Source: Glandiceps talaboti (taxonomy: Eukaryota > Hemichordata > Enteropneusta > Spengelidae). From it: a stretch of 37,500 nt of DNA. The notes beneath the pieces are model-generated. The model saw nothing but the letters and a program-made list of their open reading frames with translations. It did not search any database and had not been told where the DNA came from. Of the stretch, positions 11,667-22,992 are shown piece by piece. Numbering within the stretch: the first letter of the stretch is position 1; every line of letters starts with the position of its first letter. Where the stretch lies: the NCBI RefSeq assembly GCF_964340395.1, contig NC_135571.1, forward strand, positions 11,341,440-11,378,939, given 5' to 3'. The position numbers and the translations under genes are program-made.

Positions 11667-12380
11667 TTAACTTACTGTATCATATTGCAGCTCCAAGTCG
11701 TTTACAATCTGTGGTTCAAGGTCAAAGTCCATATCTGGGTCATTTCGTTTAAAGATGCCCGTTTTCCATCTTTTTGCATCTCGTTTGTAAAGGCCACCTT
11801 TCCAACGTTTATCGTCTGCAAACTCGTCATCGTCTTTCTTAAATAGTCCAGCCTTCCATCTTTTTTCGTCATTCTTATCTTTTATAAATAGTCCCCCCTT
11901 CCATCTCTTTTCTTCATTCGCATCTTTTTTAAATAGTCCCGCCTTCCATCTCTTTTCATCATTTGCATCTTTTTTAAATAGTCCAGCTTTCCATCTCTTT
12001 TCATCATCATTGACAGCAGTATCTTTCTTAAAAAGTCCAGCCTTCCACCTTTTTTCATCATCATCATTATCATCATCATCTTTCTTAAACAAACCTCCTT
12101 TCCAGCGTTTATCTTCTTGGGTTTCATCATCTTTTTTAAAGAGACCTGCTTTCCATCTCTTTTCATCATTGGCTAGAGTATCCTTCTCAAAAAGCCCTCC
12201 CTTCCATCTTTTCACTGCATCCTGCGCGTCATCATCATCTTTTTTGAATAAACCTGCTTTCCATCGTTTATCATCATCTTTTTTGAAAAGCCCTCCTTTC
12301 CATCGTTTATCTGCGGTGGTAACTTCGTCGGCTTTCTTTGTAAGACCAGCTTTCCAACTTCGTTTCTCGCCCTCGTCCAC
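11667..12380 (-). CDS. Terminal exon of multi-copy WK[A/G]GLF peptide precursor
   Basis: Encodes 237 residues and a TAA stop, beginning exactly at a 3' splice site, so the first codon (GTG, Val) is internal and not a start. There are 13 repeats with Trp at exon residues 9, 27, 40, 59, 76, 93, 112, 130, 145, 160, 175, 193 and 205. They comprise WKAGLF x6, WKGGLF x4, and single SWKAGLT, WKGGLY and WKTGIF. Every copy follows Lys-Arg. Nine are followed by KK, two by KR, one by EK and one by IK. Spacers are rich in Asp, Glu and Asn, which balances the basic peptides. A 25-residue acidic tail follows the last KR. This is the architecture of a secreted neuropeptide or peptide-hormone precursor cut by prohormone convertases. 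No Gly precedes the C-terminal dibasic site, so the products would be free acids. I recognise no known family. An antimicrobial-type precursor with acidic spacers is the main alternative. Confidence 0.93.
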   Translation of the reverse strand: MDEGEKRSWKAGLTKKADEVTTADKRWKGGLFKKDDDKRWKAGLFKKDDDDAQDAVKRWKGGLFEKDTLANDEKRWKAGLFKKDDETQEDKRWKGGLFKKDDDDNDDDEKRWKAGLFKKDTAVNDDEKRWKAGLFKKDANDEKRWKAGLFKKDANEEKRWKGGLFIKDKNDEKRWKAGLFKKDDDEFADDKRWKGGLYKRDAKRWKTGIFKRNDPDMDFDLEPQIVNDLELQYDTVS

Positions 12381-12402
12381 CTGTGAGATGTAAACAGGAG
12401 TA
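12381..12402 (-). promoter_or_regulatory. 3' splice site before the repeat exon
   Basis: Read on the minus strand, a pyrimidine-rich stretch (ACTCCTGTTTACATCTCACAG) runs into the exon base at 12380. The reading frame of the repeat exon is kept up to this point. No Met codon or signal peptide occurs in the exon, so an upstream exon is required. Confidence 0.85.
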
Positions 12403-12684
12403 CAATGAATTAATAAGCAATCGCTAAAATGTATAACATAGGTTACTTTAGTTAGAATGAAAAGGGTTAATGTGTTTTAATAGGATTAACAAGTTATAGA
12501 TGGAACTGTTTATCGTTGTATATTAGGGAAGTACCACCCAATACTGCTTTAAAATAGTACTTAAAAAACCTGGATGTCATGTCAATTGTTTAACATACCC
12601 ATTATTACCAAGTTTCTACCAGTTTCAGTATTTATGTATGTATATATGTGATAATCCGCTTTTGGATGTTTACACGGTATTCTA

Positions 12685-12703
12685 CAGACAGACAGACAGA
12701 CAA

Positions 12704-12762
<59 letters not shown>
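12685..12762. repeat. (CAGA)n microsatellite in the intron
   Basis: Near-perfect CAGA array with two CAAA variants, about 300 bp upstream (gene sense) of the repeat-exon acceptor. Confidence 0.97.
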
Positions 12763-12765
<3 letters not shown>

Positions 12766-13366
12766 CATAGACAGACACACAAATGTAAAACTACTGCGTG
12801 TATTCATTGTATACCTCTTGTGTATTTAGCTTTCTAAAAGAACTGTCATGCTCACACAACTTTTGCGAAAGAGTATGTTTTATGTTATAACAGGACAGGC
12901 TTTGTTAAGCTTAATATACTTATTTTAAAAGCCATAAACATTACATTCTTACATTTAGTTTATTATATCCACTTCATTATCTTATATATCCAGAATGCTG
13001 TAATAAAAAGTGTTGTCAAGGATACACTAAAAATTGCAATTGCTAAACAACACATGTTTGTCGGGAATTAAAACGAGCTATACTTTTACATTCCGAGAAC
13101 TGTTTTAAAGTTTGCTTCAGAAATACCATGTCTTTAGCACCATATGGTTGCATTGATTACTTCAACAAACAGGACAAAACGTTTGTTATTTCTGACACTG
13201 ATAGAAAAGGCAAACACATAGACTGACAGACTAAACCTCTTTCCAAGCATTATTTGACAGCACGTTCACTTGTTCCTAGCATCCACTAATCTACATTAGA
13301 TAAACATTCAGCAAAGTATTTGTCATCTTTATTTGGCTGACACAAATATATACTTTCACATTTTTG

Positions 13367-13587
<221 letters not shown>

Positions 13588-14081
13588 ATAAGAGTTTCTT
13601 TTTGTTTGAATGCTTGAGTGTGCCTATATCTGCATGTGTAAAATCTAAAAGAAGGAATTTCATTGTTTATTGGACAGCCGAGCCAATCACATAATACGTA
13701 ATTGTTTTCTTTATCTAAACTGAGGGTATTCATTCGTAAGAAATGTATCTTGAATAGCCTTTTCGCTGTGATTTACATTTCAAAAATAAGGTCCTCTTTC
13801 TAACGTGGTACTGCTTGATATGTTTCTTGATATAGACTTCACTTGGTATGCTATATTTGTACGTATTATCTCTGAGTCATGTGCACCGCCTATGCAGTTT
13901 GGCCTGTACAGTGTATGGAAAATGGTACAGATATGGTAGAAACTTCACCTTTTTACTGGAACACAGACATAATTGTTTGATAATGAGTGTGAAGGTAAAT
14001 GACCTCGTAAACATGACCCAGGCTATTTCAGGTAAAATGCGAGTCACTTTGTTAGTGATAGTGCCACTAAAAGATCAGATT

Positions 14082-14088
14082 CTCTGTC

Positions 14089-14163
<75 letters not shown>

Positions 14164-14164
14164 G
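14082..14164. repeat. (TGTC)n microsatellite
   Basis: About 20 units of TGTC, nearly uninterrupted. Confidence 0.97.
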
Positions 14165-15341
14165 ATCATTACAGCAACAAATGGAAATACTTTTATAAAT
14201 GTTATTGCTCCTACTATTGTGTGAGCGAAAGTATATTTCTGTTAACACACATCCATCTGTCTTCATCTATATCTTCTTTATATGTAGTCTGTTTGAATAC
14301 TTTCCTATGTTTACGTCTCTCTCACCAACTTTGTATCAATGTGTTTTGAAAAAAGGAAACACAACGCATTGATCCCTGCGCACAAAGATAATGATAAAAT
14401 ACACATTGATAGTTGAAAAAAGACAAATATTTATTATAATGCGGGTAAAGGAGCATCATGAATGAGAACTGTTCACTACAACTCTTAAGAGCTATTACAT
14501 TTCTTTTTATCTCAGTGTGTGGGTAAAAGAAATCTTGATTTATATAAAATTGTTGAAGATTTGATCATCTAGTGTGAGTGTTACTGTGATATTCGTGTAA
14601 AAATCATTGGCCTACTCTAAAAACGCGTCGTTTGTATTAAGTCAGTCAATACACAAGCACGTATGCATTCACTCGTTTTAGCAACATAAGCCAACAACAC
14701 CTTTATACTGTTAAAACTCTTAAATCGAGTAAGTTTGCAACAAAGGAAAATGACGATCGCCTGTGGATACAGTAAACTTAAGAAGCAAATTGTATATTGT
14801 TTACTCTAGGTTTCATAAAGCCACACAAAGGGTTGAAAGTTGTCGTAGTCTAATGCAACCAATTCGTTCAGTCCTTGATAATGTTGTATATCAAATGCTA
14901 GCAAGCTAGAAAGAAGAAAAGCACGTTCTGTTTACGTACAATGATGATCCTAAATAGAAAATCAATTCTTTCTATATAAAGAAAAATGTGATGGACTGTA
15001 TTTTCTCGCACACTAAATAACTTCTTTCAAGACACGGTTTGTTCTCTCTCGTTATTCGCAAGTTTTATATAGAAAAACGCATTCTAAAAGTATGCATCTT
15101 TATAACCTGATTCCAAATTATTTATGAAAAAATCAAATATGTTGACTGACTAAAATGTAAATCAATAGATTTATAAATAATTGATCCACTCAATAAGTAA
15201 TGTATATTAGACACCACTGGCAATGAAATAAAATGTAAAGTAGACTAAACTAGTTATATCAACAGTGGTTGCAGACATTGAGATTGTCTGTGTAAATCAT
15301 CAATAATGAATACATAAATATGTCTTTAAAAACAGTGAACA

Positions 15342-15387
15342 TGAAGCAAGTTTTATGTATTAAATTGAAGCAAGTTTTATGTATTAA
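15342..15387. repeat. 24-bp tandem duplication
   Basis: TGAAGCAAGTTTTATGTATT occurs twice with a 24-bp period and no mismatch in the core, so it is a recent duplication. Confidence 0.9.
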
Positions 15388-16545
15388 TTTTATCATTCCA
15401 TCCACATCTAACATACGTTAAAAAACTGAGTAAAGTTCGGGCTAGCGACAGCCGACTGGTATGTATGTACGTTCAACGAGTTATATATGATAGCAGATGA
15501 AGAAAAATGTATATATTTTGTTGTTGCGAAATTCAAATAAGGACATGACGCACTTTTTAAATACACATTGGTGTCTTCTAACGCCTATGGCTTATTATAC
15601 TTGGTGATACAATCTGCTTTGACAGGTCGAACATCGTTTTGTTTGACTAGGAATGCTCCACGTGGATTTGTGTATTTTATGTGGTTTCTGCATACAAAAT
15701 GCATGCCTTATCTTGAATCAAAGAATCTAAAAATGGAACAGTCATGCAGTAGGATATTAAGAGGACATGAAGTACTATTCCTGTATAGATTAGTCACAGA
15801 CCAGATGTTAACATCTAAATTCTACTCCCTGTGCACAAATCTACCAGCCCCTGAGTACATGCAATCACAGATAAAAATCTAGCCAACCCTTTGGGCAGGA
15901 CTAGAAACTAATTTCTTTTTCATTACAATCGTCTATCTGATTAGGGAAGCATTATCCAACGATATCGACTACTAGCAAGTATAAATATACAAAATAGTTA
16001 AGCTTTCCTGGGGTTAAGGAATTGATCGTATCGCCGATGGTGCATGGAAAGTGCACAAAAACCTTTCACTACATATATATTGCGATAAAAGATTTGTAAA
16101 GTTCGTTGATATACAATATCGGTATATTTTCTAGACAGGTATGTGACTTGTGGTGGAGGGATTGATTTATCATTTGTTATTCGATAACTATATCTAATTT
16201 ACCAGAACCTTTCATAGAAGAAGTCTAATTTCGTGGCGATTTAGTTTGTGCAACTTTGACATTTTGCAAGTAGTTTGATGTTAGTAAAGTAAAAATTGTG
16301 CAGTGTGATGTTGACCACAGCACCTGCTACCACACTTAACCAACATGAGAAATGGCGACATCTGTAATTATAACTTAATTTGTCAACAGTCTGATAACAA
16401 TTCAACGTCAATGGAATCTATTTGAAACACTTAAAATGTAAACTAATAAATAACAACCATTAATAAAAAGCAATCACGACTTTAAATGAAATGCATGCAT
16501 ACTTTTATATCGTTTCGTACGAAATATATACGATAACGTGTGATT

Positions 16546-16696
16546 ATGTGTGTATGTATGTATGTATGTATGTATGTATGTATGTATGTATGTATGTATG
16601 TATGTATGTATGTATGTATGTATGTATGTATGTGTGTATGTATGTATGTATGCATGCATGTATGTATGTATGTATGTATGTGTGTGTGTATGTATG

Positions 16697-16727
<31 letters not shown>

Positions 16728-16912
16728 TATGTATGTATGTAAGTATGTATGTATGTATGTATGTATGTATGTATGTATGTATGTATGTATGCATGCATGC
16801 ATGCATGTATGTATGTATGTATGTATGTATGTATGTATGTATGTATGTATGTATGTATGTATGTATGTATGTATGTATGTATGTATGTATGTATGTATGT
16901 ATGTATGTATGT
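16546..16912. repeat. (TGTA)n microsatellite, ~370 bp
   Basis: The longest tetranucleotide array in the window, with TGCA and TGTG variants in two places. Frames on both strands are repeat translation. Confidence 0.98.
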
Positions 16913-17156
16913 TTGAAGTATATACGTGTAGAAGGAATGCCGCACCCAGATACACCAAGTTCATGTTTTAATCGGATTCATTGACTGAGACTCTGATTAG
17001 TGTGTTAAAGTATTAAGATAATTTTATGATAGTGTAGAGTTGTTTGTCACAATTAATGATGAATTAGTACATATTGAATGGCGCTCAAGTTGAGTTTATA
17101 CCGTAGTTGCAATTCAGAGTAACGACTTAAAAAACTTCATTATTATTTGGATTTAG

Positions 17157-17181
17157 TATATATATATATATACACACACAC

Positions 17182-17254
<73 letters not shown>

Positions 17255-17352
17255 AAATACACAAGTTATTGTGTATTTTGTGTAATACAGCTCTACTTCT
17301 CAGTATTGAGCGCTTTTCCTTCAGTTTATGACTTACCTCTTACATTGAATTA

Positions 17353-17409
<57 letters not shown>

Positions 17410-17441
17410 TATAGATATATTTCTGTATATATGTATATATA
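17157..17441. repeat. Two (TA)n tracts flanking a perfect hairpin
   Basis: TA arrays at 17157-17252 and 17354-17441 flank about 100 bp of other DNA. Directly at the end of the first lies a perfect 13-bp inverted repeat, ACAAAATACACAA (17252-17264), a GTTA loop, and its complement (17269-17281). Confidence 0.95.
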
Positions 17442-20138
17442 CAAACTCCTAGCATACGGGCTTCACACAGATCGATTGAAATACAGATTGATGACGTGAG
17501 CCGCCTTAATCAAGGTTTAACCTTAAGCATTTTAAAGTAAGATGCGCTACTGAGCTATTGACTAAGCAAATATTCATACCCTAAAGTCAAAAGCTGAAAC
17601 TTGTTTTCGATACATTGTCGACAGATTGCTATAGAACCTGAAGGAATATATTGACAAGTGTGACACAAGTGATAGATTTGTCAACAGAAGTGGTCTTTGG
17701 AGAAGATAATACCACACAATGTTCTTGTGACCTTAATTGAACTATAAAATTCCAAAGAGGACAAACATCGTAAAAGGGTCGATTAATGGCCGTAAAAGGG
17801 TAGATGATTTATCGGTTGTATGAAATTCAAAGTAGCATTATCATGAACGAATATAAAGATTAGTATTAGAAGCATACTATTATAAATGTGAGTGCTATTG
17901 ACTTACATGTGGAAATTATTACTAACGCCGTATTACTTTGTCAGTGGCCTTTCTTATCATTATTTCTAGCTTATTCCAAAAAGCTTTTATAATTCTAGTT
18001 GATCATTACTTATTCCATAAATGTACCCTACTTTCTTGCAAAGAAATGATTTTGACGGCTTTATGTACATGTAACAAGTACACAACTAAGTAAGTTTTCT
18101 CTATTACGAACTTTGGATATCAAGAAATGAAGCTGATACAGATAATGATAACAAATAGAAATGGCACTATTAAGATGTAAAGTTTAAAAGGAAGACATGG
18201 ATTTTTGTGAGTTATTTCCGAAGGCGGTAAATGTTTTATGAGTAAACATTTCCTTGTAAGGGTATGCCTCCTGACCGGGGTGCACCTTTTCAAATACATC
18301 TCTGCACAACTCATTTTTCATTCCACTAAGTTATCACTGAACTTGGTTACAAGTATTTAGCCCTGGACATTGTGTACTTACATTCTCTTATGTTGCATTT
18401 TGAGGTTTCTAAGTGATTTATCCTCAAAGTGTTAAATATGTGGAAAGGTGTGATGAAAGCTTAAATAATTCATTGATAAATGATATGCAAATTCGCCTCA
18501 CAAGGAAGTGGCGTTCAAGTACAATGGTCGCCAAACACGTGTAATCCTCGTTCCAGGGACATAGCCTCGTACCATCTCATTTAAATGCCACTAATTACAA
18601 AACAAATGTTATTATCTACGATAAAACGTACATTACGGAATAGTCCAGTATCTATGATAAAACTAACAATAACGAATTAAAGGTATAAATCGTGTAACTT
18701 AAAAAATTCTGACCAATTCGAACTAGTTTTCACTGGTGCGTCTGAATAGGGATGAAAGTGATAACAACTTACTTGGGTTAGACAAATGGTTTCACTTGCC
18801 TTCAAAGAAAGACGTTTACATCGTAAAATCAAATATTAGGTTTTTGTTGGCAGGCGTATATAATACTATGGATGTGCACGGAACAGGTTATTGACACTGT
18901 TTCTTCAATTCTACTTAAAGAAGAGTGATTAAAATTTAAACTACTAAATTGCTTCATTATGGGATGTATGTTCCGCGAAGTAGTGAGGAATCTGTTTGAT
19001 TAATACCATTTAGTAAATTATGAATATTCATATAGACATGACTTGTAACAAGGTTTGGTCAAATTCAGGTTTGTCAAATTATGTGCAAAATCTGCAATAT
19101 TGCTATGGTGTATATAGATATGACTGACATTTGATTTAGGAGTTCAAATTTAGACCAAAGGTCCCCCAACAGTCTAGACAATTTGAGGCTAAAAGAGTTC
19201 GCTTATTGTTGTTGACTGACAGGTATGTCAAGATGAGTACACCTAGGGTTGTTTCAAACATTCAAATCTTAGTCAGGAACTCACACAGCAAACACAAAAA
19301 ACCGCCTGATCAAATGCATGTGTATAAAAGTTCACGGAACACAAATATCTTTGTTTGATGCCCTCCCTAATAAGTGTCACACCAACCTCTTTCAAGTAAT
19401 TACAGTGCAAACTTTCATCAACTGATTGGTGCTCGATAACAGCTCACACCTGATGTCAAAATAAGCTAAACATGAATCCCTTCCCCCGCCATGTTTGTTT
19501 TATGATAGCCTGGAGAAAGCCTCCCTTCAGCAGCAATGTTATTACACGCATCAAAGCAAATGGACGCATTAAGAAATTAAAAAATAAGAAAGTATAATAA
19601 ACATAAAGGCTGTTTTCAATAAGTGGAAATGAAAATATAATATAGCACAGTTAGGGAACAGTATACTCTCTGAGAGAGAAACTGTAATTGGTACACACTT
19701 GTTCATCATTGATATTAAACTTAATATCCAGTCAGTATAAAGTACATTGTGAATTTCGATGGAATAGATGAAAATGCTTTTTTCTGATGATCTCTTTTCT
19801 CATGAATTTTCTCCATGTATAGTATGGTAGTGAAATAACACACTTATTTGTTGAGTGACGAAATTTGTCCGTGCACAAAAACGCCACATGAGATCCAAGA
19901 GAGTAAATTTCTCACGTCATTACATACTGTATTTAATTGTATAAAATATTTTCGAAAATGACTCTCAGAATAATTTGGTCGACTTCAGCCATCATGTAAA
20001 GAGTGTTTTTGAGATTTCTCGAAAGTTTACATTTGACTGCCAAAATCAGACCTCTCAAGAACAAACTAATCATGTTTCTGTCAAAATTAAACCATCAGAG
20101 TCGTCAAACAAGTATGAGGGAAAGCTTATTTGATAAAA
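17442..20138. other. Intron sequence, nothing recognised
   Basis: No array or protein-like frame found. One 64-codon minus-strand frame (18120-18314) looks like chance. Confidence 0.5.
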
Positions 20139-20232
20139 GCTGCTGAATTTTAGGTGGTACAGCTAACGTTTTGACGACAACTGCTGAACTTTAGGAGGGA
20201 AAGCCGACTTTTTGATGGCGACTACTGAAATT
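20139..20232. repeat. ~41-bp degenerate tandem repeat
   Basis: CTGCTGAA(T/C)TTTAGG blocks recur at a ~41-bp period, with a third partial copy (CTACTGAAATT) at about 20222. Confidence 0.6.
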
Positions 20233-21040
20233 GAAAACGTAAAGAGTAAATGACTTGTTCAAAATGGAAAACTTTATATGAAACAATATATCAATGTTTA
20301 AATATTATTGACTAAAAATACTTTTGCTTCTACAGTTAGTAACATATCGCTTCCTACTGACTGACTATCTTACCTACTGAATATACTAGCGAACGAACGA
20401 AGGAATCGAAATATAAATTAACTAATTTATATGAATAAATAAATGTATAGATAAATAATTGCATAAATAAACAGATTAATGAAAAATATCAGTATATATT
20501 GAGTTTTTTTCAAATGTAAATTTGCGTATAGTTGGATATATGATCGACTGACAAGATGAAGTTAAAGCAGTTATAACTGCAGTTAAAGATGTGGTGTCTT
20601 TCTTTTGTTTGGCTAACATGTAGTGAATGTACACATGATGATTCATGTGTTTTAATTTGATTTTTAGTTTTATGACAGCACTGGTGATATTGTTTCTGAT
20701 GATGTCATAAAACAGAATTTTCATTATTGATATAAATTCCATCAACATGATTTCCCCAAATGGTCATATTATGTCAGCATAAGCCATCAACCGATCTTGT
20801 CATAAGCTGACAGACTTTACAAGAGTGTTTTGTCATGATAACAGTTTTTATCATTTTTTTTATCTACAGTCAATCACATCATGAATAGTATGACATCTGT
20901 GGGTATTCTCCTGAGAGATGTGTTTCGAATCCAAATGCATTCCGCAGTGACAGGTTCCAGCCAAAAAAAAATTTCGCCAAAAAATATTAAAAATATTAAA
21001 TCTTTCTATTCCTCTTGTTCAAGATTTTGCTGTACAAATG

Positions 21041-21290
21041 ACCACATTTGCAGATTTTTCTTCAATATATTACGTTCATAAAATGGGTTGGAGAAAGTAT
21101 TGAAGGATAATTTGTCATAATACCCTATACTAGGATTTTAATGACACGGAGAGAACTGGTTTCATGATTTATTGCTACATAAAACCTGACACCATTTTGC
21201 AGATTTTTCTTCAAAAACCTACGTTCAGTAAAATTAGTTGGAGAGGTATTGCAAGATAATTTCCATGATACACATGGATTTCAATTATAC
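21041..21290. repeat. ~100-bp direct duplication, period ~149
   Basis: GCAGATTTTTCTTCAA ... ACGTTCA ... GTTGGAGA ... GATAATTT at 21041-21145 recurs at 21190-21290 with moderate divergence, separated by about 45 bp. Confidence 0.8.
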
Positions 21291-22352
21291 GTATGTGCAT
21301 AAGTTGTCTCCCACGACAAAGAAACCCGACAAACACCACATGGTTGAATGTATACATTGCCGCAGTTTATCTGCAGTATGCATGACTGTATAAATCACAC
21401 ATACTGCTATATAGTCTGTGGTATTGATGTTCATCTCACGAGCGGTATCATGGTCGGCCTACATAGTTACAATGTACATCATTCTATAAATAGATATTTT
21501 AGCATTGATTTCAAACCCATTGGTGTCTTCGATGCCGCTGTTAACGTAATTATTAGTGTGAATTAATCTGAAGACTGCGTCACATTAGCTTGGAATGTTA
21601 GATTCTGAAAGTGTCAGGAAATATCTGACGTCAGGTTCTCACGTCGAAATTAAATTAGAATATTTCTAAAAGTACTACCCTTGGCTCTGGCGATTTAAAG
21701 ATAAAAAACTTGTTGAGATACAACGTACACAGTCCAATAAAGTAATCCTACTATGAGCTAACGTCCAATACTACTGAAAGTGTATGAAATCTAAAACAAA
21801 GTGAAAGGTGAAGTACGTAGTGGACTTGTTATTAGCGCTTCATATTTTTTCTCGGGAATGGGATGGGGTTGTATTCTGAATATGAATCTGAAAATCTCAT
21901 GACATTGTGTTCTTACTAACCTAAGGCCAGTATTAGTTTGTGAAATATCAGTAATTGTCTACCTGATTTGGACATACTCAACATTTGGATTCGATATAAT
22001 ATATTAGCGCCTGAGGCAAATGTGTGAAAGACGTGACCTGTCATAAGCACTTCTTAAATTTTGCCTCTGGGAAAGCCTGACGTGCGTTTTAGCAGTATAA
22101 GCTGTTATCTTGCAGGTAATGCAGTGACTAAACAATTGGATGATACTTGATCTTTCGACTGGAAAAAATATTATGCCCTGCTCAATACATCTGAGACATA
22201 AAATGAAATTGAACTGGATGAAATGGACGATGGTATGAATGGATGGTTGACCGAGAAACCGTAAACGATAATCAGTTAGATTTAAATTGATAATAATTAT
22301 GAGAATACTAATCAACAGAATGACTTTGTAAAAACTCGTGTTCTTGTGATCG

Positions 22353-22366
22353 GTTTCCATGGTAAC
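22353..22366. promoter_or_regulatory. Consensus RFX X-box in the intron
   Basis: GTTTCCATGGTAAC matches the palindromic RFX-binding X-box (GTNNCC-AT-GGNAAC) at every constrained position. It is inside the inferred intron, about 14 kb from the promoter, which has a weaker version of the motif. Enhancer function is speculative. Confidence 0.35.
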
Positions 22367-22658
22367 CATTCAGATACGTACAAATACTAGTATTAGTCTG
22401 TTCAGCTAATCTAGGGGTGCTAATTCTGTAGAGGCGATCCTTTCTGCGGTAATTAGTTTTGCTGTAAAACAAAATGATACTATCTGCGTGCAATGCATCC
22501 ACCCATTGCATTAGCTACTTATCATAGCCTGGATATCGCACCTTGCTGACCATGCTTCATTTACAAAGATCGTTTATTCGTATTTCAGGGTAAACACTTA
22601 ATGTTTTTCGATTAACTTGTTTTAAAAATTCATCAAGCAATTCCATTTCCCATTACAG

Positions 22659-22866
22659 AAGGCGAAGTATCGACAATTCTTTATTCAGACATGTTTTGGC
22701 ACTTTGTCGCCATGAGTATTTAGTTAACACCTTTTATCACATTAATGACAAGATCAATGAAACTCAAATAAGACGTTATCAGCGATTACTATCCACTTTG
22801 AAGAATGAGCTTAGGCCAGTGTATGACCTGTGTGTTGGAATTCCCCAGATTCGCTTAATCTGGTGA
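22659..22866 (+). CDS. Candidate terminal exon of an unidentified gene nested in the intron
   Basis: A pyrimidine-rich tract ending CCATTTCCCATTACAG (22643-22658) meets an open frame of 68 codons plus TGA. One base completes a split codon at the exon start (phase 2). The translation looks protein-like rather than random: it has a helical, amphipathic middle (KINETQIRRYQRLLSTLKNEL) and ends VGIPQIRLIW. There is no Met, so it can only be an internal or terminal exon. A plus-strand AATAAA lies at 23221-23226. The K-x-[D/E]-L heptad region recalls KxDL-type coiled coils, but this is a guess. A decayed mobile-element fragment is equally possible. I found no partner exon. Confidence 0.35.
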
Positions 22867-22873
22867 CTGATCG

Positions 22874-22992
22874 TGATGTTACAATTATACCTATTGGCTA
22901 GGAATAATGTAGTGAATGGTCCGAATGTTAGAATTACTCCCATTGGCTGAGACTCGTCAACTGAGTGTTAAAAGAATTCCGATTGGCTGGAA
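22874..22992. repeat. Three diverged ~30-bp repeats ending ATTGGCT
   Basis: Copies at about 22874-22903, 22923-22952 and 22963-22992 share a GTTA..A(A/G)AATT..(C/G)..ATTGGCT pattern. They start just after the stop of the candidate exon at 22659-22866. ATTGGCT contains an inverted CCAAT core. Confidence 0.55.

Noticed and set aside
11882-12393. Other frames across the repeat exon (minus 11882-12169, plus 12010-12393)
   Set aside because: Shadows of the peptide exon. Only the frame with KR-WKxGLF periodicity, the acceptor and the acidic spacers makes biological sense.
15568-15882. 104-codon plus-strand frame
   Set aside because: Non-ATG start, no motif, no splice sites in a useful arrangement. 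Frames of this length are expected in this much DNA.
16474-16984. Long frames on both strands rich in YIHT or CMYV
   Set aside because: They are translations of the TGTA microsatellite in several frames. The same holds for frames at 5710-6066, 24147-24570, 25889-26319, 31290-31739 and 32495-32680.
22004-22369. 121-codon minus-strand frame
   Set aside because: Composition is that of AT-rich non-coding DNA, with no recognisable domain or splice support.
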